From assembly GCF_003311645.1 (NCBI RefSeq), contig NZ_QEST01000184.1, positions 62,001 to 126,000 of the forward strand: a stretch of 64,000 bases of DNA. The letters run 5' to 3'. Below the pieces are notes generated by a model. It saw only the letters and a program-made list of their open reading frames with translations, was not told the origin of the DNA and made no database searches. The stretch is from Streptomyces sp. PT12. GTDB taxonomy: Bacteria; Actinomycetota; Actinomycetes; Streptomycetales; Streptomycetaceae. Both the position numbers and the translations under genes were made by a program. Shown piece after piece: positions 26,012 through 34,330 of the stretch. Position 1 is the stretch's first letter. Each line of letters opens with the position of its first letter.

Positions 26012-26257
26012 TCAGCGGTCACCGTCGGCGAGCGCTTCCACGCTGTTCCAATGAGAGGTGAACGCCGCCACCGTCGGATACTCCATCAACGCGAGGATGT
26101 CCGTACTGATATCCAGTTTCTGGTTGAGGCGATCGGCGAGCTCCATCAGCTGCAACGAATGACCACCGAGGTCGAAGAAATTGGTGCCCACGTCTGCTTC
26201 CGGAATCCCGATCACCTCGGCCCATATCCGGGCGACGTCCTGCTCTTGCACAGGCAT
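26012..26257 (-). CDS. Free-standing peptidyl carrier protein
   Basis: This is an 81-residue acyl/peptidyl carrier protein. ATG 26257 is chosen because GGGGGAAAGG lies 9 nt upstream and the domain begins right there; the longer upstream extension is not homologous to anything. Ser34 in [15 protein letters not shown] is the phosphopantetheine site, followed by the usual helix pattern. It sits between the A-PCP gene and an MbtH gene. Because two A proteins of this cluster (the Thr type at 14965 and the Gly-like one at 1454) lack a usable carrier, this PCP is the obvious candidate to be charged by one of them. A hydroxylation platform for the oxygenases is another option. Confidence 0.85.
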   Translation of the reverse strand: MPVQEQDVARIWAEVIGIPEADVGTNFFDLGGHSLQLMELADRLNQKLDISTDILALMEYPTVAAFTSHWNSVEALADGDR

Positions 26258-26305
26258 GATTGACAGCCTTTCCCCCGAATCTTGACAGATCGCTGAGTCG
26301 ACGTC

Positions 26306-26335
26306 ATGGTATGCGGGCGCTTCTCCGCAGCACAA
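26306..26335 (-). promoter_or_regulatory. Putative promoter upstream of the free-standing PCP gene
   Basis: On the minus strand, TTGTGC (26335-26330) and TACCAT (26311-26306) are spaced 18 bp, about 50 bp before the PCP start. It lies in a 238-bp gap after the MbtH gene and would allow an internal transcript for PCP, A-PCP, C-PCP and the PKS. Confidence 0.3.
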
Positions 26336-26495
26336 GGCATCGAGTCCAGGAAATGGGACAGCGCAGGTGGATGATTGAGCGGATGGCCTTTTCAGGACCG
26401 ACCGCGGCCATGTGGTGGGACTTTCTCTCGATGGGTGAGCGGGTGGCGGGTGAGGTTGACGGAGCAGGCCCATGACGCCCCTCGGCGCGGTGTCG

Positions 26496-26735
26496 CTACT
26501 GACTCGGGGGCCCGGCGGCGGCCTGGCGGACGCTCAAGGGCGTGATATCGGTCCACACTTTCTCGATGTGGTCGAGCGCCTCGGACTTCCCGCCCCGGAA
26601 GCCCGCGGCCTTCCAGCCCGCGGGGACGGGTCGGCTCACGGGCCAGATCGAGTACTGCTCCTCGTGGTTGACCACCACGTCGTAGACGAGAGTCGCTTCG
26701 CTGTCGCCTTCGCTGGGGTATTCGCCGGGCGGCAT
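26496..26735 (-). CDS. MbtH-family adenylation partner (copy 1)
   Basis: This 79-residue protein is read from ATG 26735 with AGGAG 11 nt upstream; the longer frame would start inside the preceding gene's end and is not needed. It has the family signature [19 protein letters not shown], then GFRGGK and the C-terminal [11 protein letters not shown]. MbtH proteins bind the N-terminal subdomain of A domains and help them fold or work. It directly follows the A-PCP-C gene, its most likely partner. A second copy lies at 31330-31533, so different A domains of this cluster may use different MbtH partners. Confidence 0.93.
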   Translation of the reverse strand: MPPGEYPSEGDSEATLVYDVVVNHEEQYSIWPVSRPVPAGWKAAGFRGGKSEALDHIEKVWTDITPLSVRQAAAGPPSQ

Positions 26736-26824
26736 GATCAAGAGTCTCCTGATGTCGGGTCGGAGCCGGGTGGCCATGGTGGTCATGGTGGTCATCGGGG
26801 AATCGCGAGGGGCCGACGGCAAGC

Positions 26825-29800
26825 CTACTGATCCGCGGACAGACCTCCCGCCCAGCCGCCTTCACCGGTCGGCACAGGCAGCTCGTCGAGTCGCGCGCCG
26901 GGGTCGGCCAGACCGCTGGCGAGCAGGGCCAGCAGGGTGTTCTGCCAGTCGCGCGCCGAGGTCCGGTCGAACCTGTCGGCGGCGTATTCGAACTCGCCGG
27001 CCAGACCGTCGGAGTACTGCCGGACGGACCAGGTCAGCGCGGCCTTCGCGGTGCCCTGGTGGATGAACTGCTCGGCGATGTCGAGCCCTTCGATCCCGCC
27101 CTCGATGTCGAGCGGGGTGGACTGCAAGGCGAACATCGCGTGGAACAGCGGGCGTTGTCCCCCCTCACGCCGCGGCAGGGACGCGACCACGTCGGCCAGC
27201 GGCAGCTCCTGGTGGGTCAGTGCCTCCGCCAGCGCCTCGTCGGTGCGGCCGACCAGCTCGCGGAAGGTCATGCCCGCGGTGAAGCGCATCCGCAGCGGTA
27301 CCGTGTTGACCAGGTAGCCGATCAGATCCTCCGTGCCCGGCCGGTTCCGACCGGCCATCGGCACCCCGACGACCACGTCGTCGACGCCACCGGTGCGGCG
27401 CAGGGTCGCGAGGAAGGCCGCGAGCAGCACGGTGAACGCGGTGCTCCCGCAGCCGCGGGCGACGCGCTCGACGGCGGTCGGATCGACGGCTTCGGGCGGC
27501 AGGGGGAGAGCGAAGCCCTCGGTGCCGCTTCGCTTCCCCGAGCCGCGCGGGAAGCCGGGCTCGACGGTCGGCGGGTCCCCTTCGAGCCGGGCGCGCCAGT
27601 GGTCCCGCTGCCCTTCCGCCTCCGCGCCGCGCAGCCAGCGCTCCTGCCAGGCGCAGTAGTCGGCGTACTGGATGGTCGGCTCGGGCAGCGGACGCCCGGC
27701 GTAGAGCGTGGCGAACTCACGCCAGAACACGGCCAGGGACCAGGCGTCGAACACCGCGTGGTGCACGTTGAGCAGCCACAGATGGTCCTCGGCGTCGATG
27801 CGGTAGCAGGCTGACCGCAGCAGTGGGCCGGCGGACAGGTCGAACGGGCGCCGTGCCTCCTCCTCGGCCAGGCGACCGGCCTTGTCGGCGTCGGCGGCGA
27901 CGGTCACCTCCGTACGCACGGGGCTCGCGGGCCTGATCCGCTGCCAGACGCGACCGTTCCGCTCCTCGAAGACGGTACGCAGTGCCTCGTGACGGGCGAC
28001 GATCCCGGTCAGCGCGGCGTCCAGACGGTCAAGGTCGAGCGGCCCCCTGATCCGGTAGCCGAGCACGACCGCGTAGGTCGGCGCCCCGCGGTGCACCCGG
28101 TCGAGGAACCACAGGGCCTGCTGCCCGCGTGAGGCGAGGCACCGGTCGTCGCGCTCGCGCGACGGCACGACCGCGCTCTCCGACGCGTCGCGGCCGTGTG
28201 CCTGCTTCACCAGGGCGGCGACCCCGGCCACGTGCGGAGCCATCCGCAACTGCGCGAACGACAGCCCCACACCGGTCACATCGGCGACCCGGCTGAGCAG
28301 CTGGAGACCCCGCAGGGAGTCCCCTCCGGCGGCGAAGAAGTCCTCGTCCCTCGACGGGGACCGCCCGTCGAGCACGTCGCTGACGAGGAGGGCGACGACG
28401 CGCTCCAGCGTCGTCATCCCGGCCTGGCCCGTGCGGTCGACCTGGCCCGTGCGGTCGACCTGGCCCGTGCGGTCGGCCTGGCCCGTGCGGTCGGCGCGGC
28501 CTGCGCGGTCGGCGTGGGGCGGCGCGACGGGGGGAAGGGCCGAGCGGACCGCCTTGCCGTTCAGCGGCGAACGCGGGATGCGATCGAGCAGCACGATGGA
28601 CCGGGGCACCATGGCCTCGGGCAGTCGGCCCGAGATGTCGGCGCGGATCGCCGCCTCGGACACCCCGTCCTCGGCCTCGACATAGGCGATGAGGCGCGAC
28701 CCGAACGGCGGGTCGTCGACGCTGATGACGACGACGTCCCTGACCCCGGCGCAGTGATGCATGGCGCTTTCCACCTGGCCGGGCTCGACGCGGTGCCCGC
28801 GGACCTTGACCTGGCGATCGGAGCGTCCGAGGAACAGGAGGGTCCCGTCGCTCCGTCGGCTGCCGCGGTCGCCGGTGCGGTACATGCGCGATCCGGGCGG
28901 GCCCTGGGGGTCGGGAAGGAAGCGGTCGGCGGTGGCGGCCGGGGCGGCGTGGTAGCCGCGGGCCAAGGGCGGTCCGGCGAGCCAGATGTCTCCCGGGGTA
29001 CCGTCCGGCACCGGTCGCATGTCGTCGTCGAGGATGTGGAACGTGGCCTGCGCGAACGGGCGGCCGATGGGCGCGAGCGCGTAGTCGGAGCGGCCGGGGC
29101 CCGACAGCTCGTCCGGCTCCGGGCGGTACAACGCCACGCTGATGCTGGCTTCGGTCGGCCCGTAGTCGGAGACCCAGTCGACGGATTCCGCTCCGGGGAT
29201 CCGGTACCAGGCGGCGAGCTTGTCGACGAGGATCTTGTCGCCGCCGATGAACACGATGCGCAGCGAGGCGGGCAGGCTGACCAGCCCGGACGTCAGATCG
29301 TCCACCCACTGGTGCCAGTAGGCACTGGGGAGGCTCACCCCCGTCACCGCGAGACGGTCGATGAGCTCGGTGAACTCCAGGCTGGTGAAGTGCCGTTGAT
29401 CGGGCATGACGACGGCCGCCCCGGTGACCCAGGCGGGCATGATCTCTTCGAGCGCGGCGTCGAAGGCGATCGGGGTGGATTGCAGGAACCGGTCGCTCGG
29501 GACCAGCTTGAGCTCGTCCCTGAGGGACACGGCGTGGTTGGCGAAGCTGGCGTGCGTGACGGCGACGGGCTTGGGCTTACCGGTGGAGCCCGAGGTGAAG
29601 ACGCAGTAGGCGAGGTTGGACGGGGCGACGGCGGGGGCCGGGGCGGTGGTCGGCCGGTCCGGCAGGCCGGCCTGCTCCAGGTCCACGACGGGCACGCCGG
29701 AGGGCGCCACGGTCACCGATCCGTCGCGGACGAGGAGGCTGGCTCCGATGTCCTTGATCATCGCCTCGGCGACATCGGCGGGGAGCGACGGGTCGACGGG

Positions 29801-30046
29801 CACATACACCCCGCCGGCCTTCCACACCGCGAGCATCGTGACCAGCAGGCGCGGCGACGGCTCCATGACGACGGCGACCAGGCGCTCGGCTGCGATACCG
29901 GCCTCGGCCAGCAGATGGGCGCACCGGGCGGCCCGTTCGTCGAGTTCGCGGTAGGTGAGGACGCCACCGTCCGAGACGACCGCGACGGCGTCAGGGGTCA
30001 GCGAAGCCTGCGCCTCGAACAGGTGATGAACGCAGGTACCGGGCAT
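26825..30046 (-). CDS. NRPS module A-PCP-C, basic-amino-acid-like A domain
   Basis: This 1073-residue protein is read from ATG 30046 (GGAG 11 nt upstream); a start 13 codons earlier is possible. The A domain (1-510) has [27 protein letters not shown] and the A10 Lys in SPLNGKAVR. The specificity line D-A-E-V-F-G-D-I-S-K has Glu239 and Asp322, suggesting a basic substrate (Lys, Orn, Arg or guanidino acid). The PCP (about 545-620) has its Ser in FFAAGGDSL, preceded by a repetitive DRTGQ linker. The C domain (about 640-1073) has HHAVFDA, last Gly replaced by Ala. The A-PCP-C order suits an initiating or shuttle module that hands on to a carrier of another protein. Confidence 0.92.
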   Translation of the reverse strand: MPGTCVHHLFEAQASLTPDAVAVVSDGGVLTYRELDERAARCAHLLAEAGIAAERLVAVVMEPSPRLLVTMLAVWKAGGVYVPVDPSLPADVAEAMIKDIGASLLVRDGSVTVAPSGVPVVDLEQAGLPDRPTTAPAPAVAPSNLAYCVFTSGSTGKPKPVAVTHASFANHAVSLRDELKLVPSDRFLQSTPIAFDAALEEIMPAWVTGAAVVMPDQRHFTSLEFTELIDRLAVTGVSLPSAYWHQWVDDLTSGLVSLPASLRIVFIGGDKILVDKLAAWYRIPGAESVDWVSDYGPTEASISVALYRPEPDELSGPGRSDYALAPIGRPFAQATFHILDDDMRPVPDGTPGDIWLAGPPLARGYHAAPAATADRFLPDPQGPPGSRMYRTGDRGSRRSDGTLLFLGRSDRQVKVRGHRVEPGQVESAMHHCAGVRDVVVISVDDPPFGSRLIAYVEAEDGVSEAAIRADISGRLPEAMVPRSIVLLDRIPRSPLNGKAVRSALPPVAPPHADRAGRADRTGQADRTGQVDRTGQVDRTGQAGMTTLERVVALLVSDVLDGRSPSRDEDFFAAGGDSLRGLQLLSRVADVTGVGLSFAQLRMAPHVAGVAALVKQAHGRDASESAVVPSRERDDRCLASRGQQALWFLDRVHRGAPTYAVVLGYRIRGPLDLDRLDAALTGIVARHEALRTVFEERNGRVWQRIRPASPVRTEVTVAADADKAGRLAEEEARRPFDLSAGPLLRSACYRIDAEDHLWLLNVHHAVFDAWSLAVFWREFATLYAGRPLPEPTIQYADYCAWQERWLRGAEAEGQRDHWRARLEGDPPTVEPGFPRGSGKRSGTEGFALPLPPEAVDPTAVERVARGCGSTAFTVLLAAFLATLRRTGGVDDVVVGVPMAGRNRPGTEDLIGYLVNTVPLRMRFTAGMTFRELVGRTDEALAEALTHQELPLADVVASLPRREGGQRPLFHAMFALQSTPLDIEGGIEGLDIAEQFIHQGTAKAALTWSVRQYSDGLAGEFEYAADRFDRTSARDWQNTLLALLASGLADPGARLDELPVPTGEGGWAGGLSADQ
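28423..28512. repeat. 18-bp tandem repeat in the A-PCP linker
   Basis: Four nearly identical 18-bp units (28423-28494) plus one degenerate unit encode (A/V)DRTGQ hexapeptides in the hinge between adenylation and carrier domains. The copy number probably varies between strains without breaking the frame. Confidence 0.95.
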
Positions 30047-30173
30047 GAAAATCCCATCTCCGGATCGAGCGGTACGGGTCGGCACTTCGCGTGGAAGGTC
30101 AACGGAAGGCCAACGGAAGGTCGGCGGAACGCAGGGACGGCAGTCGGCCCCGGGGCCGGAAGTATCGGGAGTG

Positions 30174-31256
30174 TCAGAAATAGGAGTTCAGCCCACCGCG
30201 CCGCCGCACATCGACCGTCGCGCAGTGGAAGGAGCCGCCGAAGCTGTTGAAGTTCCGGAACGGGCACGGGATCGCGGCCATTCCCCAATCCTCGGCGAGG
30301 CGGCGCATCGGCTCGTCCTGCGCCTCCACGACCATCCGCTCCTCGTCGATCATGAGCACGTTCATATTGATCCATGTGCTGGTCATGTAGAGCGGGTGGT
30401 CGCCCGGAATCACCGGCGGCGGTGCCGTGCGCACTTCCCAGTCCTTGAATATCTCCGGAACCTCCGGCACCCGGTCCGGATGGATCAGCAGCTTGCCAGG
30501 GGCCAGCGGCATCAGGCTCGCGTCGATGTGCATGGGGTGGTCGTCGGCCAGGGTCACCTCGTGCACCCGGTACGCGTCGCCCAAGTGCCTGCGGACCCAC
30601 TCGATGCCCAACGCGTTGGTGACATGGCTGCGTTGGGCGAAGATGTCGCGGCCGCACCGGATGAAGTCGGCCGCGTCGAACGTGGGCTCGAACTCGGTGA
30701 TCACCGAGCGGAACGGCTCCCCTTCGGGCTGGTCGGTCCAGCCGTCGACGTATAGCTCGTCGGGGAGCTCGGGCTTGGGCGGCGAGCTCCATCGGGCTCC
30801 CCGCAGGAAGTACTCCTTGAGCAGCGGCCGGTAGGCCGACGCCGCGTGGTGGCGCGAACGCCAGGACATCGGCGCCTCGATGACGTCGTCGCCGACGACC
30901 AGCAGCAGGTCGCGGGGCATCGCGTCGTACAGACCCGTGCTCGACCATCCCGGCGCGCCGTAGGACTTGCTGTGGTCCCGCGGCTCGGGCCGACGGACCC
31001 TGACTCCTTCGCCGGCCAGGATCTCGACCAGTTGGTCGAGCTCGTCCCGCGCGGCCGCGACGCGGTCGGCGGGGAACGGCTGCCCCGCGCGCTCCTGGAA
31101 TATGGCGCGCTGCTCTGGCGAAAGCGGCGCACCGACCGAGGGGTGCCACGGAGGGAAGCGGGCGCCGTCGACGGCGCCGACGATCACCTCCTCCAGGGGG
31201 TCCCACTCGTTGAAGGAGCTGACGGGACACTCGGTGGAGGCCTCTGACTCGCTCAT
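30174..31256 (-). CDS. L-arginine:amine amidinotransferase
   Basis: This 360-residue protein is of the glycine amidinotransferase family, which moves the amidino group from arginine onto an amine. Diagnostic sequence: the N-terminal SSFNEWDPLEEVIVG, the catalytic His-Asp pair region HPMHIDASLMPLAPGK, and the nucleophilic Cys345 in GGSFHCATVDVRR. The length agrees with AGAT, StrB and the cylindrospermopsin enzyme CyrA. It sits between an MbtH gene and the A-PCP-C module. It indicates a guanidino group in the product, made on glycine (guanidinoacetate), on a diamino acid, or on an amine of the finished chain. The acceptor cannot be decided from sequence; the Gly-like A domain makes glycine attractive. 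Confidence 0.92.
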   Translation of the reverse strand: MSESEASTECPVSSFNEWDPLEEVIVGAVDGARFPPWHPSVGAPLSPEQRAIFQERAGQPFPADRVAAARDELDQLVEILAGEGVRVRRPEPRDHSKSYGAPGWSSTGLYDAMPRDLLLVVGDDVIEAPMSWRSRHHAASAYRPLLKEYFLRGARWSSPPKPELPDELYVDGWTDQPEGEPFRSVITEFEPTFDAADFIRCGRDIFAQRSHVTNALGIEWVRRHLGDAYRVHEVTLADDHPMHIDASLMPLAPGKLLIHPDRVPEVPEIFKDWEVRTAPPPVIPGDHPLYMTSTWINMNVLMIDEERMVVEAQDEPMRRLAEDWGMAAIPCPFRNFNSFGGSFHCATVDVRRRGGLNSYF

Positions 31257-31329
31257 CTCGCATCCTTTGCTGGTCGGTGTCAGGAATGCTGTCGGACCAC
31301 GATCACGGCACGCGGCACGTGGCTCGCCG

Positions 31330-31533
31330 TCAGCCGTCTCGGTCCATGAGCGCGCGCAGGCTCGCCGGACGCATGTCCGTCCAGAGTTCGCCGATCCGGT
31401 CCAGGCAGGCGGACCGCTCCGCGGGGCCGCCGACCCGTTCCCATCCCTCGGGGACGTCCCGCCCCGCGGGCCAGATCGAGTACTGCAGCTCGTGGTTGCG
31501 CACGACGGTGAAGAGGGTGTCGGCCTCGGTCAT
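31330..31533 (-). CDS. MbtH-family adenylation partner (copy 2)
   Basis: This is a 67-residue protein from ATG 31533 (GAGAGG 5 nt upstream). It has the MbtH signature NHELQYSIWPAGRDVPEGWERVG and the C-terminal LWTDMRPASLR. It lies between the amidinotransferase and the membrane desaturase, 25 bp after the latter. About half its residues differ from copy 1, so it is not a recent duplicate and may serve another A domain. Confidence 0.93.
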   Translation of the reverse strand: MTEADTLFTVVRNHELQYSIWPAGRDVPEGWERVGGPAERSACLDRIGELWTDMRPASLRALMDRDG

Positions 31534-31558
31534 GGCTGCCTCTCGTCGTTCGGCCCGG

Positions 31559-32539
31559 TCAACACGCCTCCGGATCACCGGGGGTCCGCTTGGCCGCCGA
31601 CGGCAGGCCCTCGCGGCGGATGTCCAGGAACCCGGCCACCGCCGGGACCGGCGACACGACGTGGCCGTCCTCGCGGAACGACGCGCCGTACTGCTCGGCG
31701 ACTCGCGGCAGCTGGCTCCAGTGCGTGGTCGGGCGCAGGTGGTGCTCCTGGTGGTAGCCGTCGTTGAAGGTCAGCCAGTTGTACAAACGGCCGTAGTGGC
31801 TGACCGAGTTCGCGTACCGGCTCTCCGGGTGGGCCCCGTAGTGCCGGTAGTAGTTCTGCACGTTGACCAGCGTGAAGGCCACCGCTATCGCGGGCAGGTA
31901 GCAGATCAGGAGCCACTGCCAGGACAGCACCGCGAGCAGTCCGAGCAGCGCGAGGTGCGCGAGTCGGTCGGCCTGGATCTGGCGCAGCTCCGCCCTGCGT
32001 CGCTCGGGATTCCGGGTGGCGAGCTCCTGGAGCAGCGTCTCGTCGGCGCCGACCCGGCAGCCCCGGCGCAGGGCGGCGAACGTACCGAGGAACTCGCGGG
32101 CCGACTCGGCGAGGCTGAAGAACAGGTACCGCCACAGCGGTGCGTGGCCGTCGTCCCGGCTGTAGCGGAAGGTGGACGTGACGTCGCGCGTCGTTCCGTC
32201 CTCGCCTTTGCGGTCGTTGTTGTAGCGATGGTGGTTGCGCACATGGGTCAGCCGGTACGCCTGCACCGATTGCGCGATGTTCGCCGAATTGATCAGCGAC
32301 ATCACCGCGTTGTGGCGCGAAGAGACAAACCATGGCTGGTGCGAGAACAAATGAGATACAATGATCACGCTGTATGTCATCATGAAAGTCACGAGCGCGA
32401 ATGACCCCACCATCGGCCACAGCCCGGTGGGATCGACCGCGGCGAGCCAGATCGTCACCGCGAACTGAGTGATGCTGAACAGAACCAGAAGGGCGTCGAT
32501 AGGGCCGTTCCGGAACACACGGGATTTCCGGTCTTCCAT
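31559..32539 (-). CDS. Membrane di-iron desaturase/hydroxylase (copy 1)
   Basis: This 326-residue protein is read from ATG 32539; an upstream extension of about 160 residues has no desaturase character. Four hydrophobic segments and the three His boxes of the fatty-acid-desaturase superfamily are seen: HLFSH, HVRNHH and HQEHH. Such enzymes use a membrane di-iron centre and O2 to desaturate or hydroxylate. In an NRPS cluster the substrate may be a fatty acyl or aminoacyl group. It heads the leftward block and is divergent from a second, different member of the same family at 33200. Confidence 0.85.
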   Translation of the reverse strand: MEDRKSRVFRNGPIDALLVLFSITQFAVTIWLAAVDPTGLWPMVGSFALVTFMMTYSVIIVSHLFSHQPWFVSSRHNAVMSLINSANIAQSVQAYRLTHVRNHHRYNNDRKGEDGTTRDVTSTFRYSRDDGHAPLWRYLFFSLAESAREFLGTFAALRRGCRVGADETLLQELATRNPERRRAELRQIQADRLAHLALLGLLAVLSWQWLLICYLPAIAVAFTLVNVQNYYRHYGAHPESRYANSVSHYGRLYNWLTFNDGYHQEHHLRPTTHWSQLPRVAEQYGASFREDGHVVSPVPAVAGFLDIRREGLPSAAKRTPGDPEAC

Positions 32540-33199
32540 GAGCCTGATACCTCTGCGTTGTCGTGTGCGCTGAAACGGATGCGCGTCAGTGCGCGCCTCG
32601 GCCCACCACGGGCGTTTCGCGATCACAGGAACGCACATCCAAGAGCTGAAGAGGCATGTGGGTATGCGCATGGCCCCGCAGGAAAATGAATGACGTCGTA
32701 TGATCCTCGTAGTGACTGATGATCCCCGTAGTGACGGATCGGCTCCCGCCTTCTGTGAGTTGGGCAGATCGCCTCGGTCGACGCTCACGAAAGACGCCCT
32801 GCTCGGCAACTGCCCGTTATCAGCGATCAGTTGGGATAGCCTCACGGAGCCGCATTCAACACTGTGGGTTGTGACGAGGTCAAGCCCTCTCCTACGGTGG
32901 ATCGTTGGGCTTGTCGGTAGCGAAATGCCCTCTTCCGGTATTCGCCGGTAGACCGGTGGGGAGTACCGTTGTCCGGGAGCATGGCGGAGGCGGGTGCGCG
33001 ACGTCCGGTGGGCCGCTCGCCCTGTCAACTCCAGGTTGAAGTAGGACCCTTGACAGGGTATCTATCGGTGGAGAACACTGGCCCCGTTCCTGTCGCGGAG
33101 AGGGGCAGAAGGCCAGATCCCGCTGGGGTCGCCGACATTCTGGAGTGGCCTTCCCTCTCCGACGGGACAGCAAGTGCATCGCAGGGGGAGGGCAATACT
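32540..33199. promoter_or_regulatory. 660-bp divergent control region between two desaturase genes
   Basis: No credible gene is seen here; open frames that cross it lack coding character. It is less GC-rich than its surroundings. Visible structure: a 16-bp imperfect direct repeat (32701-32716 and 32720-32735, one mismatch); a 9-bp inverted repeat ccctgtcaa / ttgacaggg (33020-33028 and 33050-33058); and inside it tcaac-tccag-gttga (33025-33039). It probably drives both the long leftward block and the rightward desaturase/terminal-module genes, making it the likely control point of the cluster. Confidence 0.55.
33036..33064 (+). promoter_or_regulatory. Putative promoter of desaturase copy 2, overlapped by inverted repeats
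   Basis: TTGAAG (33036-33041) and TATCTA (33059-33064) are spaced 17 bp. The -35 box overlaps the right arm of tcaac-N5-gttga and the whole unit lies within the 9-bp inverted repeat, an arrangement usual for regulated promoters. Confidence 0.35.
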
Positions 33200-34225
33200 G
33201 TGGCCAGCGCTGATCGTGCCGAGCGGCACCGGTTCTCGCCGGAGATCCTCGCGGCGGTTCGTGCCGCGTCCCGTCCGGACAACTGGCACGGACCACTCGA
33301 AGTCGTCGAGCACTGGCTATGGATCGCGGCGTGGTGCACGGCGTCCGTGCTGGCGTTCCAGCAGGCCCCGCTCTGGGCCGCGATCCCGGTGTACGTCGTC
33401 GCGGTGTTCTTCATCGGCGGTCGCCAGCGGGCCCTCGCCGGGGTGCTGCACATGGCCACCCACCGCGCGTTCATGGCGAACCGACGCGTCGGCAGCGTCA
33501 TCGGGGCACTGTTCGGCGGATATCCGGTGCTCCAGAGCTTCACCGGCTACCGGGCCTCGCACCTCGGCGAGCACCACGGCCGCCTGGGCGACCCGGAGCG
33601 GGACCCCGACTACAAGCAGTACCAGGACAACGCGCTGTGCGGGGACAACCTCAGCCGGGCCGCGCTGCGACGGTACATGTGGTCCGTCCTGAGCCCGCGC
33701 GCCACCGCCTCGTACATCCTCTACCTGCTGCGGCACCGGATCGTGGCCAAGGGCGAGCGGACGTCCGAGCGCTGGCTGCGGGTCGCCCTCATCGCCGCGG
33801 TGCTGGCGTGGGCGGTCTTCGGCGGCTGGTGGATCTGGCTTCTCCTGCTCTGGTTCGTGCCCATGGTCACGACGCAGGTGTGGATCGGCGCTGTCGCCGA
33901 GCTCATGGAGCACTTCCCGCTGATCGAGACCGCGCCCCGAGTGGACATCTTCATGTCCTGGAACCGGGTGTACGGCCTCGGGACGCGCTTCCTGTTCGGG
34001 GAGAAGGACGGCGAGGGCTTCCACCTGGTCCACCACCTGTTCCCGCGGACGCCGATGTGGCGGCTGCGGGAGGTCGACGCGATCCTGCAACGCGACCCGG
34101 TGTACGCGGAGCTGCCCCGCCTGGACGGTGTGCTCGGCGGGATGGGAAGGATCTACAGGTCCCTGCCGAGCACCGAGGGCGGGACCGCGGGAAAGGTCCT
34201 GACCACCCCGATGCCCGAGATGTGA
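33200..34225 (+). CDS. Membrane di-iron desaturase/hydroxylase (copy 2)
   Basis: This 341-residue protein is read from GTG 33200, which has GGGGGAGGG 7-15 nt upstream. An in-frame start at 32969 would add 77 low-quality residues across the control region. His boxes are HMATH, HLGEHH and HLVHH, with hydrophobic helices around 45-80 and 205-240. It belongs to the fatty-acid desaturase superfamily but shares little beyond the motifs with copy 1. Position between the control region and the C-PCP-TE gene puts it in the cluster. It could desaturate or hydroxylate an acyl or aminoacyl intermediate. The substrate is unknown. Confidence 0.85.
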   Translation: MASADRAERHRFSPEILAAVRAASRPDNWHGPLEVVEHWLWIAAWCTASVLAFQQAPLWAAIPVYVVAVFFIGGRQRALAGVLHMATHRAFMANRRVGSVIGALFGGYPVLQSFTGYRASHLGEHHGRLGDPERDPDYKQYQDNALCGDNLSRAALRRYMWSVLSPRATASYILYLLRHRIVAKGERTSERWLRVALIAAVLAWAVFGGWWIWLLLLWFVPMVTTQVWIGAVAELMEHFPLIETAPRVDIFMSWNRVYGLGTRFLFGEKDGEGFHLVHHLFPRTPMWRLREVDAILQRDPVYAELPRLDGVLGGMGRIYRSLPSTEGGTAGKVLTTPMPEM

Positions 34226-34330
34226 GCGACCGCGACGCCGTCTCGTCCCGTCGTGTGCCCGGTCGGCGCGGCCATCCCCGTCGAGACCGCCGTTGACGCC
34301 AGTGCCTACTCACCCATGCGGGGGAGCTCA

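Noticed and set aside
28196-30250. 684-codon + strand frame opposite the A-PCP-C gene
   Set aside because: Shadow of the NRPS gene; no domain, repetitive composition.
32969-33199. N-terminal extension of the second desaturase from an upstream ATG
   Set aside because: No ribosome site, no desaturase-like sequence, and it would cover promoter-like repeats; GTG 33200 has an excellent site.
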